The translations under genes and the position numbers were made by a program. Shown here piece after piece: positions 1 through 16,500 of a stretch of DNA of 64,000 bases. Numbering within the stretch: position 1 is the stretch's first letter; every line of letters starts with the position of its first letter. Location: the NCBI GenBank assembly GCA_947044365.1, contig OX345640.1:3274001-3338000 (forward strand), given 5' to 3'. Below the pieces are notes generated by a model. The model worked only from the letters and a program-made list of their open reading frames with translations, was not told the DNA's origin and made no database searches. The stretch is from Petrosia ficiformis (Eukaryota > Porifera > Demospongiae > Haplosclerida > Petrosiidae).

Positions 1-119
1 AGAGATGGACACAGCCTATAATTATAATAATCTTAGCTGAATAAATGTAGTTTTTGTTTATACTATATTAAATTCTATTACTCTAGTCATTCAACTTTAG
101 TTTTAATCTAATCATACAG

Positions 120-4684
<4,565 letters not shown>

Positions 4685-5373
4685 ATTATGTATGTTTATA
4701 CTTTTAGTGTCTGTTTCATTATAATATCATTGTTTTTTTTTGTTTGCTGTATGTAACAATGCTACGCAAAGTAAGAATTAAAATTTGTTTTTGCAATTTA
4801 TTAATAATAAATTTTATTGATAATCCATTCTGGTAGACTAAGTACAATCAACAAAACAAATTATTGAAATTAAACTGGTAGTTGATACCATAAGTTAGTG
4901 TATTATACCTTAACCCACCTGGTGCATTCAAGGTAGAGATCTTGGGCTCTGCATATGTAACTGAGATAAGGACCAAATGAAATTAAAAATTCACTTGTAT
5001 ATAAACCATTTTGGATACAATAATCAGCAGCATCTCTGATAAATCATGGCCAATTTCAGAATAGAGCTACATGAATATGCATAATGCATACTTTTAACCT
5101 TGATAGTCGATAGATAGTTATTACACTTTCAGTTTGACGTCCCTACATCGTCCATTTTTATTGAAAATGTTTTTATTATTCTTGTATATATATACATATC
5201 ATAGTGTTAATTTTTAGTAAGTTACTTTTAAAATTCCACTCCTAATTATATATTGCAACTTGGAAAAATAGGGCAAACTTTCAATAAATATCAGGAAATG
5301 ACACACAATTGATTTCTTTTACAGACATACATAATTCTCAGATAATCAAATAAGGAAGTGAAAACATGCATAT

Positions 5374-6459
5374 CTAAGACTTCTTAATTGGATCAACAAA
5401 ACCAATTGGTAGTCGATTACTAAAATCACTTGGTGGTTCATAAGGTGGTGGATATGGTTCAAGGGCTTGAGGAGGGTATAGCATAGGTGCTGTCGACTGA
5501 AGAGGCGGGTTTGATGGTAAAAAGAGGGGTGCACTTTCTAATTCTCCTGATAATGGTACATTCCCTAATGTAATTGGTATGTTTATATGTGGATTAATAG
5601 CCCACGAAATAGCTGCAGTGACTCTAAGAAAATAATTAACTTGTATGATCGCACATGATGTTAAAGTTGGAGATGTCTCAGGGATAGTCAAAGGGTTAGG
5701 ACGCCATACAATGGAGTTATGCGAAGTAATGGGTTCACTACCAATGGTGGTAATATTATCTGAATCTTGACGTTCATTGCCTTCAGCAGTATATACAACT
5801 TCCTTGTAAATAGAAGCTGTTACTTGACGAATTTCTCGACTGCTGCCATTTTCTACTGATACTTCAATTGGAATGCTATCGTACTTGATACAAAACCCAG
5901 TACGAGGAATTCGTGTATTCATAATGATAGGACCTGAAGCACAACACCAACAGCATAATGTCTTTTGAACTTCCATTGATACAGGTGACATTAGCTGAGG
6001 ACTATTGATTGTTACAGTATTAACAAGTGGTATGACGGCCTTAGCAGTTATGTCTCTTTTCACTAGTCCTTGTTTTACCACTTTGGCTTCAACTGTATAT
6101 CTGATTTGACCATAAAGTCCTTCATATGAAGCTGGTAATTTTGGTGCAGCGAACTGAAGTGAGAAATTAAAATGGTAAATTCCAACAGGAAATGCACTTC
6201 CTCCTGCATTATCCTTATCCCAGAGCACTGCAGAACAGTCAAGGTACTGTTCATCTGAGTTATAACTTACTGAGCGACTGTCATTGCCTGAACCACGCGA
6301 TTCAGACCAATGAACATCAGCTCTACCAATTAGTTGTACTTGGATCTGTTTGTAATCTTTAGGAACATCTGTTTCTGCAGTCACTGTACCTGTCACCATC
6401 ATTCCAGGAAAGTAAACATCTTGAGGTGGGTTATTGAGCTGTACCTTAAAGTCCTTCAT
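5374..6459 (-). CDS. Alpha-arrestin (ARRDC-like), copy 1, full length
   Basis: A 361-residue arrestin-domain protein in a single uninterrupted exon. Alpha-arrestins are cytosolic/endosomal adaptors that link membrane cargo to NEDD4-type ubiquitin ligases. The arrestin N domain covers roughly residues 4-150 (GMMVTGTVTAETDVPKDYKQ; DNAGGSAFPVGIYHFNFSLQ; LPASYEG..GQIRYTVEA). The C domain covers ~160-310 and contains the family's Cys-rich stretch KTLCCWCCASGP (CCWCC at 169-173) and SVENGSSREIRQVTASI. The tail is proline-rich with a PPPY motif (PPxY, WW-ligand type) at about 337-340, and the protein ends DPIKKS. The start is the conserved MKDF Met used in all full-length copies here. It is one of at least nine copies on the minus strand. 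The lack of introns suggests a retrocopy founder that was later duplicated locally. Confidence 0.9.
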   Translation of the reverse strand: MKDFKVQLNNPPQDVYFPGMMVTGTVTAETDVPKDYKQIQVQLIGRADVHWSESRGSGNDSRSVSYNSDEQYLDCSAVLWDKDNAGGSAFPVGIYHFNFSLQFAAPKLPASYEGLYGQIRYTVEAKVVKQGLVKRDITAKAVIPLVNTVTINSPQLMSPVSMEVQKTLCCWCCASGPIIMNTRIPRTGFCIKYDSIPIEVSVENGSSREIRQVTASIYKEVVYTAEGNERQDSDNITTIGSEPITSHNSIVWRPNPLTIPETSPTLTSCAIIQVNYFLRVTAAISWAINPHINIPITLGNVPLSGELESAPLFLPSNPPLQSTAPMLYPPQALEPYPPPYEPPSDFSNRLPIGFVDPIKKS

Positions 6460-6804
6460 GATTCTACTTATGAGTATATACTCGAGTCAAAGTTGCTCGC
6501 TCGAAGTCTGGCCGGTATAATCATAGATAATTAATTATCTATGGTATAATTATGTGGATTGTGCACGGAATACAGCGTACATGTACGTGTACCGTGAACT
6601 AGTGTACGTGTCGTTCCGACACTCCACCCAGATCCGGTATCTCCTTAGATCCTATCAAGAATCATGCTAAACTGACCTGCCAGACCGACCTTGCATGAAT
6701 TTCCCCAAGTCTCTGGCATGAGTCTTATCAAGAATCATGCCAGTCCGACCTGCCAGACCAACCTTGCATGAATTTCCCCAAGTCTCTGGCATGAGTCTTA
6801 TCAA

Positions 6805-6861
6805 GACTCCACCCCTTTTTGAGATAGGATCCTAGATCCCATCTCAAAAAGGGGTGGAGTC
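6805..6861. repeat. 57-bp hairpin, 21-bp perfect arms
   Basis: GACTCCACCCCTTTTTGAGA at 6805 pairs with TCTCAAAAAGGGGTGGAGTC, which ends at 6861. The 15-bp loop contains GGATCCTAGATCC, itself nearly palindromic. The same left arm recurs inside the insertion at 39,740-39,811, so this is a dispersed short element. Confidence 0.8.
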
Positions 6862-6899
6862 TGGGGACGAGACTAACCGTAAACACACAGTAATATTAG

Positions 6900-6942
6900 T
6901 AGTCTCGCAAGCCAGACCCAACCATAAAGGCTTGCGAGACTA
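6900..6942. mobile_element. 43-bp miniature hairpin element with 9-bp target duplication
   Basis: TAGTCTCGCAAGCC at 6900 pairs with GGCTTGCGAGACTA, ending 6942, around a 15-bp loop. Both sides carry TAATATTAG (6891-6899 and 6943-6951), a perfect 9-bp direct repeat consistent with target-site duplication. Related hairpins occur at 55,617 and, as an insertion, at 39,740. Confidence 0.75.
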
Positions 6943-7274
6943 TAATATTAGGTCAGTCTGGCATGATTCTTGATAAAACTCATGCCAGAAACTTGGGAAA
7001 TTCATGCAAGGTGATTCTGGCATGATTCTTGGTAAGACTCATGCCAGAGACTTGGGAAATTCATGCAAGGTCAGTCTGGCATGATTCTTGATAAGACTCA
7101 ACAATGGCGAGGTAACTGTAGTTGCTCTATGAGAAAGATCGGAGTTTGATAGTGCCTAGAAGGGTAAATTTTATGGTTTCACTGAAAAGCTACAGAATTC
7201 AGCTTTCTTCAGCCTCTTGTTCTTGCTATTCTTGCACCACTCCTGGTACAGCGTTATGTACATAATGTACTCCC

Positions 7275-7376
7275 TATTGTAACATTAGTCACTACTGTCA
7301 CATTTGTCACTATTATAACATTTGTCACTACTGTCACTACTGTCTCTATTGTAACATTTTTCACTACTGCAAGACA
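7275..7376. repeat. Degenerate minisatellite of GTCACTACT/GTAACATTT units
   Basis: Short words GTCACTACT, GTCACATTT, GTCACTATT and GTAACATTT alternate about ten times. No coding support. Confidence 0.6.
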
Positions 7377-7399
7377 GATGTAAGAGGAAGTCAAATAGA

Positions 7400-8289
7400 T
7401 TTTGGTGAGATAAATATATGCATTCATAATAATTAATTACAGCTGCCCTTTGTCTTAAGGCTATTGGCAATGTTGAAAGATGTGAGATTAGTGATATATA
7501 TAACTAATGGAGGAAATGATTAATAATGTCAATAATGTAATTAAATTTCTGTTAAGTTGTATTTGACTTAATTAATTATATATAATTAAACAAGTCTGTC
7601 AAGTCCATTTGGTGTGCACAGTGATATATATTCAGGAAGAATAGATGTGTTCATCACATGACATCCATTCAGATGTATAACATTCTTATAATTGATGTGT
7701 GTGTGTGTACAGATATTTGACAATGTCAAGACAATTGAAGACAGCACAAAAAGAATTGTTACGGTATATATATACCTTCTGTGAATTATACACACATTTA
7801 TCTCTCTCTCTCCAGTTTTCAGAAGAGTTATAACATACCTCGTCCTAGTTTATCTCATGTAGTGATTAGAGCATGCAGTAGAGTGTAGAAAAACCAAAGA
7901 AAGCACTTTGTTTTATAAAACACAAGGTTTGTATATATAATTATATGTAGGTATAATTACGTATGTGTATATTAATACATGTATACATACATATATATGT
8001 GTGTATGTGTGTATGTATGTGACCACAGGGTGCTATATCTGATTTATAAACCTGTGTTTTACTTTGATATTTTGCCGTATCGGGATATATGAAATTTATT
8101 CCATTGCATGATCAGACAATGATCTAATTTTGTTTCTTTGATAAAATAGAAATAAGCATAAAACCATTACAACTGAAAATATTGAGTAACCGATTTGATG
8201 TCATAAATACCGAATATGACACAGAAACTTCGCCCACACACACACACAGAATTTGTGTGTCTGTATACTATATATATATATATATACGT
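7400..8289. other. Non-coding stretch with dinucleotide/tetranucleotide microsatellites
   Basis: I see no gene here. There are GT/ATGT tracts at about 7695-7710 and 7990-8025, a CA tract at about 8230-8250 and a TA tract at about 8266-8287. The rest is AT-rich with frequent stops in all frames. Confidence 0.6.
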
Positions 8290-8700
8290 TTCTGAGAAAT
8301 ACCATTGATAATGACACTTATGTTTGTTTTCCTAATGGTTATGTAAAGTCTATTTTGTACTAAGCAATACAATTATGTGAAGTGTGTAAGTAAGAACGAT
8401 GAAGACTGAAATTGCTGCATGGTGTTGTTTGTTTCTCCCCACCTGATATCACTGATAGTGCAGAAAGTTTGTAAATGATCATCTGCTGTACATGGAACAC
8501 ACAGACTTAATTAATAGCTACCACTTGTTAACATGTTTGATTAGCAATGCCAATTGTCTCAGGGATATTTATATACATAGGATCAGGAGGAAAAATTTAA
8601 TAAAAGTTCAAAGTGAACTGAAATTTGTAATTATTATGATATTGTCTGGTGAGCAGACCTTTCACTTCCGCTTTTATATTGGGACAGGTCACAATGTAAA
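8290..8700 (+). repeat. Dispersed ~400-bp repeat, copy 1 of 3
   Basis: Also present at about 26,040-26,435 and 40,470-40,870. Shared words in order include GACACTTATGTTTGTTT, GTGAAGTGTGTAAGTAAGAA, TTTCTCCCC, TTAATTAATAGCTACCAC and GGATCAGGAGGAAAAAT. This copy runs directly into a cluster of the ~60-bp repeat at 8700; the other two lie downstream of the satellite arrays. No conserved reading frame. Confidence 0.8.
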
Positions 8701-9045
8701 TTCATGCAAGGTCAGTCTTGCATGATTCTCGATAAGACTCATGCCAGAGACTTGGGAAATGCAAGTTCAGTCTTGCATGATTCTTGTTAAGACTCAGACC
8801 AGAGACTTGGGACATTCATGCAAGGTCAGTCTTGCATGATTCTTGATAAGACTCATGCAAGATCAGTCTGGCAGGTCTGTCTGGCATGATTCTTGATATG
8901 ACTCATGCCAGAGACTTGGGAAATTCATGCAAGGTCAGTCTGGCGCATGATTCTTGATAAGATGTAATGTATGCATATATGTGTGGTTTGTATGTGTGGT
9001 TTACCTCATGCAAGACTGACCTTGCATGAATGTCCCCAAGTCTGT
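8700..9045 (+). repeat. Cluster of ~60-70-bp satellite-related repeats
   Basis: About four units on the plus strand of the ATTCATGCAAGGTCAGTC...CATGATTCTTGATAAGACTC type, plus an inverted fragment at 9007-9045 (CATGCAAGACTGACCTTGC). This is the same sub-family as at 6655-7101 and related to the large array at 13.8 kb. Confidence 0.75.
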
Positions 9046-9136
9046 GTGGTTTACCTTGATGTTTTGCCATATCAGGATATATGTATGTAGGTATAATTAT
9101 ATGTATGTATTATGTATGTTGTATGTATGTATGTAT

Positions 9137-12100
9137 GGGGCTGGTGTCATTTCCTCCTAGTGGTGGCCCTGGGCAACGTCTTTGACGGCTGAACATTGAC
9201 AATAGGACTCGCCGGTTTGATCATCCTGCAGATCCAACATCTTTGTGATCTTTGAAACTTCGGAATGAATAATTTATTTTGTAGTGTTAGGGCAACAGAG
9301 CATGCTGGTCATGCTCGTCATTTCAGTAATGCAGAGATTAATGAGCATGTAATTATTTATGCTGGTATTGAGAAGAGTGAAGTGAATTGTAGAAAAAGTG
9401 GGGTTGCGATTGTGTTAAGGAGTGGAGCAATTTCAGCCTGGAAGCTAGCCGGCTCTAATTTTGTCCCTGTATTTGACAGGCTTTTGTCAGTGCGATTGAG
9501 ATGTGCAGCTGGTTATGTGACTATTGTAGTTGTGTATGCACCAACAAATGACCCCAGTAATGCAGATGAGTCTAATAGTTTCTATATGGATTTGCAGGAA
9601 AGTGTTCGGGGTGTGGCTTCTGGTGATATATATTGTTAGTCATGGGGGATTTTAATGCTAGAGTGGGAAATGATGTGAATGTTTGGAAAGGGGTGGTTGG
9701 TAGTCATGGAACTTCGGAATTCAATGAGAATGGTTTGAAGTTATTGGATTTTTGTTCAGTTAATAATTTGCTGGTCACTAATACCTTATTCATGCACAGA
9801 GATTGTCATAAGTTTATTTGGTTTCATCCAGGAAATACATTGGGGGTTGGACATATGATGGATTTTATTCTTGTAAATCGGAAGTTTCGGTCTAGCATAT
9901 TGGATTCAAGAGTTTTTAGGGGAACTTATTTACTGTCAGATCATAGGCTTGTGGTTGCCAAAGTGAGGGTGAAGTTTAAAGTGATGAAAAAAAAGAAGAA
10001 ATTTGTTCACCATCGTTATGTGAAGGATATTAAGTCTCTTTCAAAGAATGAGTGTGAGGTATGAGAGAAATGTGTGAGGAGTGTTTTTGAAAAATGTAAG
10101 TTTGAAGAAGTGGAGGTGTCATGGATGGAATTTAAGGAGGCTTTGAGTAAAACTCAGGTTGTGTTGCCTGTTCAGAAGGTACACAACAGTGGAGATTGGG
10201 TGACAAGTGAAGTTTGCAGAATTTCAGAGCTGAAGAGAAAGGCCTGGGTTAGGTGGATGGATGATCCTGGGAAGGTAGAGTTAAAAGTGGAGTATTTGAG
10301 ACTTAAGGCATTGTCAAAAAAGAATGTTACAGAGGCGAAGGAGAAGTGGTGGAGGGAGCAAGCACAGGAGCTAGGAGAAAGATATGAGGAGTGTCTGAGA
10401 GCTGGAATGGGTGGATCTCTCTTAAGAAATTTGAAGGTACTACGTAGTAGTCAGGCTCTCCACAGTAGTTCTGCTGTGCTGGCAAAGGACGGAGTTACCA
10501 AGTTGTTTACAGTGGAGGAAAAATTGGTGAGGTGGAGGGAGCATTTTGAGGATTTGCTCAATGTTGTTTCTCATGTGGAGTCCTCAGTTATAGAGTTGGT
10601 GTCGTCCTTACCTGGTGCAGATTTGGAAAGTTTGACAGATAGACCTACAGAAGGAGAGGTGGGTTTGGCCATTCGGGATCTAAAGAATGGAAAGGCTCCA
10701 GGTGAGGATGGTATTTCTGCTGATTTATTGAAAATTGGCGGTGATACAGTGGTGGAGTGGATGACTAAGTTATGTGTGTTAATTTGGGATAAGGAGGAAA
10801 TTCCCAAAGATTGGGTTAGGCTAGTTGTGATTCCTCTACACAAAAAAGGGTCTTGGTTAGTGTGTGATAATTACAGAGGCATATCTTTGTTGAGTGTTCC
10901 GTGTAAGGTGTTGTGTAAAGTTTTGCAGAGGAGGATTGTGGATAAGGTGGATTGGTGTTTGAGGGAGTCACAATGTGGTTTTCGTAAAGGAAGGAGCTGC
11001 ATTGACCATGTGTTAACAGTTAGGATTTTGGTAGAAAAAGCAAGAGAGTTCCAGAAGCCTCTTTATTTCTGTTTTATAGATTTAAAAAAAGCTTATGACT
11101 CTGTCAACAGAAATGCTTTGTGTGTGTTGCTGAAGAAGAGGTTTTGTCTACCTGAGAAATTTATTTCTATTTTGAAAGTTTTTCATGCGGGTACCACAGG
11201 AGTTGTGCGAATGGATGGGTTTTCTCCAGGGATTTTATTGTTGAGAATGGTGTTAGACAGGGTGATGTTTTGCCTCCAGTTTTGTTTAACCTTTTTCCTA
11301 ATGCGCTTGTTAGTATTGTGGAGAGTCATTTTTCTGGGTCCGGGGTTAGGATTGTCTTCAGTACTGAGGAGTCCAAATTGGTTGGTAGTAGACGTAAGAT
11401 GGTGAAAGAGTTATTGCTATTGGACTTAGAATATGCTGATGATATGGTGGTTATGTGTGATTCTATGGATGTGTTGGAGGAGTGTGTGCGTTTTGCAGAT
11501 AGTATATTTCGTAGAATGGGAATGATTATCAATGCTTGAAAGTCTTGCATTCTTGCTGCAGGTCCCAGGAGTGTTTTAAAGTGTCCGTTGAGAGATGTAC
11601 AGTTGAGCAGTCAAGAAATTATAGAGGTTGCAGAAGAGTTTCAGTATTTGGGAAGTATTGTGGATTCCTCTAGTAGTTTGGAGGCTGAAATTAGTGCTAG
11701 GATTAACAAGGCAGCTAAGTCTTTTGGTAGTCTGAATAGTGTTTTGTGGGATCGGAAGGAGATTGAAGTAAACATCAAGATCCAACTGTTTAAAGCAGTG
11801 GTGGTGTCTTCCTTGTTCTATGGCTGTGAAGCCTGGACGATTACGGCATCTCAAGTACAGCAGATCCAGACTTTTGTAATGGGTTGTTTGCGGGTAATTT
11901 TAGGAATTTCAAAATTGGATAAGAGGAGAAACGTTGAGATTCGTGAGAAAGCTCATGTGGATCAGGTGGAGGTGTTAATGTTGAAGCGTAGACTGAAGTG
12001 GCTTGGGCATGTAGTGAGGATAAATGAATCGAGAATACCCAGATGTTTACTTGTGAGTAAAATGGCAAGAGGGAAGAGAGCTATGGAAAAGCAGAAGCTG

Positions 12101-12552
12101 AGATGGTGTGATGTGGTAATGAGCGATTTGAAGAGTTGCAAGATGTTGGATGAATGGTTTAGTATGGCACTGGACAGGAAATGTGGAGGGGTATGATATG
12201 TGCATGTGGTGATGAGTTAAATGAGGTGTTAGAGGCTATGGAGAATTCCAAAAAAGACGAGGCAAAGCTGAGAAGAAGAAATGAGGCCAGTTTTCAGGTT
12301 GGTGTTGGTGATATTTGGAGATGTGAGGCTAGTGGTTGTGGTTTTGTGGCACGAAGTAAGGCTGGGTTGGTGAACCACAAGAGGCAAAGGCACTTGGCCA
12401 TCTATCAGCAAGACCAGCACTGTCCCCTTTGTGGAGGTGTGTTTAAGAGACAGCGTCTGCACAGCCATGTTCCTTTTTGTCAGAAGAAATAATTGTTTGA
12501 TACCAAAGCCTGTACCACCTTTGGGTGAACACAGATTAAGTAAGATTAAGAT
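9137..12552 (+). mobile_element. RTE/BovB-like non-LTR retrotransposon (LINE), decayed
   Basis: In order, the element has an APE-type endonuclease (9265-10064), a reverse transcriptase (10,074-12,196) and a C2H2/CCHC-like zinc-finger tail (12,181-12,492). Its 3' end is a short GATTAAGTAAGATTAAG tail, typical of RTE-type elements. Boundaries are estimated: the left edge is the change from ATGT microsatellite to unique sequence, the right edge is the tail. No convincing target duplication was found, possibly because the 5' flank is microsatellite. Confidence 0.85.
9265..12492 (+). pseudogene. LINE ORF2: endonuclease, reverse transcriptase, zinc finger (frameshifted)
   Basis: A polyprotein for target-primed reverse transcription, read in successive frames. 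9265-9639 is the middle of the endonuclease (GVAIVL, VYAPTN); its N-terminal catalytic part appears missing. 9633-10,064 is the rest of the nuclease, with GDFNARVG and SDHRLV. 10,074-11,405 is the RT N part: NGKAPGEDGI, NYRGISLLSV, QCGFRKGRSCIDH and the motif A region DLKKAYDSVN. A frameshift near 11,220-11,270 moves motif B (RQGDVLPPVLFN) and the catalytic box LEYADDMVV to another frame. There is a TGA at 11,537. 11,588-12,196 has the thumb and the YGCEAWT and LKWLGHV motifs. A last frameshift near 12,185 leads to a finger tail (CEASGCGF..H..H, CPLCGG..H). At least three frameshifts and one stop make it inactive. Confidence 0.85.
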
Positions 12553-12859
12553 GTGTGTAAAGATCTGGTAAACTCATAGCGATGAGTAGCATCAAAGATA
12601 GCGGTTACAATACACTATTTCAACAACAACTGATATCTTCTCTAATTCTGTACGAGTAATTCCTATTACCAGGCAAATTATACACATGGCTTCCCTTTAG
12701 TTATGACGTTATCATTTTACCACTTCCTTCATAGAATAGTTATGATGCTGAGACATCATATTTACATACATACAATACACATACATACATACAACTCATA
12801 CATATGCAAGTATAATATAAATACCTATATAATATTATGAGCAGAAACAACATAACTGT

Positions 12860-12932
12860 AGCCTAACCTGAACCACTGACCTTTCGATCAGGAGGCCCAA
12901 GCTCTAACCACTATGACACACTGTGTATGCCT
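12860..12932 (-). mobile_element. tRNA-derived SINE-like fragment
   Basis: On the minus strand, TAGTGGTTAGAGCTTGG resembles a tRNA A box/D arm, CCTCCTGATCGAAAGGTC resembles an anticodon arm and variable region, and GTGGTTCAGGTTAGG resembles a weakened B box. Spacing is tRNA-like, but the acceptor ends do not pair well, so this is more likely a tRNA-derived SINE head than a functional tRNA. Confidence 0.5.
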
Positions 12933-13290
12933 CCTTAAAAAAAGAGTGCCTATCAAACTGGGAATTGTTAATGGGAGTGATTAAACCACATATACACAAC
13001 AGGTGTATGTAAGACCGTAGTCTATCAGTTTGTGGGAAACCAAAGTTCTATTATATAATATTTATGCATGAATATTGTATTATGTATGTATGTATATGAA
13101 CCAGTGTTCATGCACTCCTAGTTCAACAAACATGTAATTATACATAATAGACAACTATACAGATGATAACCATCAGCCTGTGCAACCTGTGCAAGAATCG
13201 AATAAACTGGAGAATATGATAACCATCCATCGAAGTGGTATTTAAACAAGCAAGAAAACAGGAAGATCAGAGTGTTTGTAGACCTGGGGC

Positions 13291-13518
13291 TTGCCCAGTA
13301 CAGTACAGTTACTTGCATATCCCCGTGTGAATACAGGTGTCTCTATACCTTCTTTGTTGTGGACTATAATAATATTCTTATTGTACTAATCAATTTAAAA
13401 AAAATTGCCCAGTACAGTACAGTTACTTGCATATCCCTGTGTGAATACAGGTTTCTCTATACTTTCTTTGTTGTGGACTATAATAATATTCTTATTGTAC
13501 TAATCAATTTAAAAAATA
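13291..13518 (+). repeat. Two-copy tandem duplication, 114-bp unit
   Basis: Units start at 13,291 and 13,405 with TTGCCCAGTACAGTACAGTT. They differ at only a few bases (for example CCCCGTG versus CCCTGTG). No coding support. Confidence 0.85.
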
Positions 13519-16500
13519 TTAAGTTATGTTTTATTGATGACAACTATTCCTTGCACATTGAAACTTTATAGCTAAAAAATAATATTATAAAGTCTCTGTT
13601 CAAGAAATGTGAGTATAAAATTAGATATCAATCAAGATTTAACTCTACTCCATTTCATTTTGTGCTTTTTCCAGCCAATTAGTTTTACAACTTTGCAACA
13701 CATTGCCTCCATTGTTGTAAGGATCTCCTAGCAGTATTTCGCCACACCTGACTTCTCATCTTTCCAGACAAATAAATAGATAAGATCGCTCATAATTTTG
13801 TCAGCTGTGGGATTCTTCCTAATACTGACAAAGTCTGTCTCACAAGATACGTGAAAAGAATTATGTCAGAAACTTGAGTAATTCTTGTCAGATGGAATCT
13901 TGCTTGCAACAATACCCAAGTTTCTGACATGATTCTTCTCAACAATGTCAGAATCTTGGGTAATTCTTGCAAGCAAGATATTAACAAGGTCCGTTTGAAG
14001 AGATTCTTGACAAGCATCATGCCGAAATATCTTGGTTAATTATTGCCAGCAAGATACTGACAAGATTCTTGCGAAGAATCATGTCAGAATCTTGGGTAAT
14101 TCTTGCAAGCAAGATACTGGCAAGATTCTTGACAAGAATCATGTCAGAATTCTGAAAATTCTTGCATGCAAGATACTGAATGATTCTTGCAAGCAAGATG
14201 CTGACAAGATTCTTGACATGAATCATGTCAGAATCTTGGGTAATTCTTGCATGCAAGATACTGACAAGATTCTTGCAAAAAAGATACTGGCAAGATTCTT
14301 GACAAGAACCATGTCAGAATCATGGGTAATTCTTGCATGCAAGATACTGACAAGATTCTTTCAAGGAAGATACTGGCAAAATTCTTGACAAGAATCATGT
14401 CAGAATCTTGGGGAATCCTTGCATTGAAAAGATTCTTGACAAGAATCATGTCAGAATCTTGGGTAATTGTTGCATGCAAGATACTGACAAGATTCTTGCA
14501 AGCAAGATACTGACAAAATTCTTGCAAGCAAGATGCTGATAAGATTCATGACAAGAATCATGGCAGATTCTGGGTAATTCTTGCATGTAGGATACTGACA
14601 AGATTCTTGCAAGGAAGATACTGGAGAGATTCTTGACAAGAATCATGTCAGAATCTTGGGTAATTCTTGCATGCAAGATCCTGACAAGATTCATGCACGC
14701 AAGATACTAGACAAGATTCTTGACCAGTATCATGTCAGAAACTTTGGTAATTCTTGCAAGCAACATGCTGACAAGATTCTTGAAAAGATTCTTGACAAGA
14801 ATCATGTCGAAATATCTTGGGTAATTCTTGCTAACAAGATACTGAAAAGATTCTTGCGAAGAATCACATCAGAATTTTGGGTAATTCTTGCAAGAAAGAT
14901 ACTGACTAGATTCTTGCAAGAAAGATACTGACAAGATTCTTGCAAGCAAGATACTGACAAGATTCTTGCAAGGAAGATGCTGGCAAGATTCTTGACAAGA
15001 ATCATGTCAGAATCTTGGGTAATTCTTGCAAGCTACATACTGACAAGATTTTTGCAAGCAAGATAATGACAAGATTCTTGCAAGCAAGATACTGACAAGA
15101 TTCTTGCAAGGAAGATGCTGGCAAGATTCTTGACAAGAATCATGTAAGAATCTTGGGTAATTCTTGCAAGCTACATACTGACAAGATTTTTGCAAGCAAG
15201 ATACTGACAAGATTCTTGCAAGGAAGATACTGGCAAGATTCTTGACAATAATCATGTCTGAATCTTTGGTAATTCTTGCAAGCAAGATACTGACAAGATT
15301 CTTGCAAAATACTGACAAGATTCTTGACATGAATCCTGTCAGAATCTTGGATAATTCTTGCAAGCAAGATACTGACAAGATTCTTGAAAAGAATCATGAC
15401 AGAATCATGGGTAATTCTTGCAAGCAAGATACTGACAAGATTCTTGCAAGGAAGATACTGGCAAAATTCTTGACAAGAATCATGGCAGAATCTTGGGTAA
15501 TTCTTGCATGCAAGATACTGACAAGATTCTTGCAAGCAAGATGCTGATAAGATTCATGACAAGAATCATGGCAGATTCTTGGGTAATTCTTGCATGCAGG
15601 ATACTGACAAGATTCATGACAAGAATCATGGCAGAATCTTAGGTAATTCTTGCATGCAAGATACTGACAAGATTCTTGCAAGGAAGATACTGGGGACATT
15701 CTTGACAAGAATCATGTCAGAATCTTGGGTAATTCTTGCATGCAAGATACTGACAAGTTTCTTGCACGCAAAATACTAGACAAGAATCTTGACAAGTATA
15801 ATTTCAGAATCTTCGGTAATTCTTGCAAGCAACATGCTGACAAGATTCTTGAAAAGATTCTTGACAAGAATCATGTCGAAATATCTTGTGTAATTCTTGC
15901 TAACAAGATACTGAAAAGATTCTTGCGAAGAATCATGTCAGAATCTTGGGTAATTCTTGCAAGCAAGATACTGACTAGATTCTTGCAAGCAAGATACTGA
16001 CAAGCTTCTTGACAAGAATCATGTCAGAATCTTGTGTATTTCTTGCAAGCAAGATACTGACAAGATTCTTGCAAGCAAGATACTTACAAGATTGTTGCAA
16101 GCAAAATACTGACAAGATTCTTGACAAGAATCATGTCAGAATCTTGGGTAATTGTTGCAAGCAAGATACTGACAAGATTCTTGCAAGCAAGATACTGACA
16201 AGATTGTTGCAAGCAAGATACTGACAAGATTCTTGACAAGAATTATTTCAGAATCTTGGGTAATTCTTGCAAGCAAGATACTGACAAGATTCTTGACAAG
16301 AATCATGTCATAATCTTGGGTAATTCTTGCAAGCAAGATACTGACAAGAATCTTGTCAGAATCTGGGGTAATTTTTGCAAGCAAGATACTGACAAGAATC
16401 TTGTCAGAATCTTGGGTAATTTTTGCAAGCAAGATACTGACAAGATTCTTGACAAGAATCATGTCAGAATCTTGGGTAATTCTTGCAAGCAAGATACTGA

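Larger units (their letters stand above)
6655..7101. repeat. Inverted pair of ~60-70-bp repeats around two hairpins
   Basis: Two units at 6655-6802 read on the minus strand, with ACCTTGCATGAATTTCCCC and TCTGGCATGAGTCTTATC. Two to three units at 6952-7101 read on the plus strand, with GACTCATGCCAGAGACTTGG and ATTCATGCAAGGT. Between the two orientations lie a 57-bp hairpin (6805-6861) and a 43-bp hairpin (6900-6942). The unit is recognisably related to the 60-bp satellite at 13.8-24.9 kb: both share GATTCTTGA, CATG, CAGA, CTTGGG, AATTC and TTGCAAG in the same order. Confidence 0.75.

Noticed and set aside
12860..12932. Functional tRNA gene
   Set aside because: The B-box region and acceptor stem do not pair well; a SINE head is more likely.
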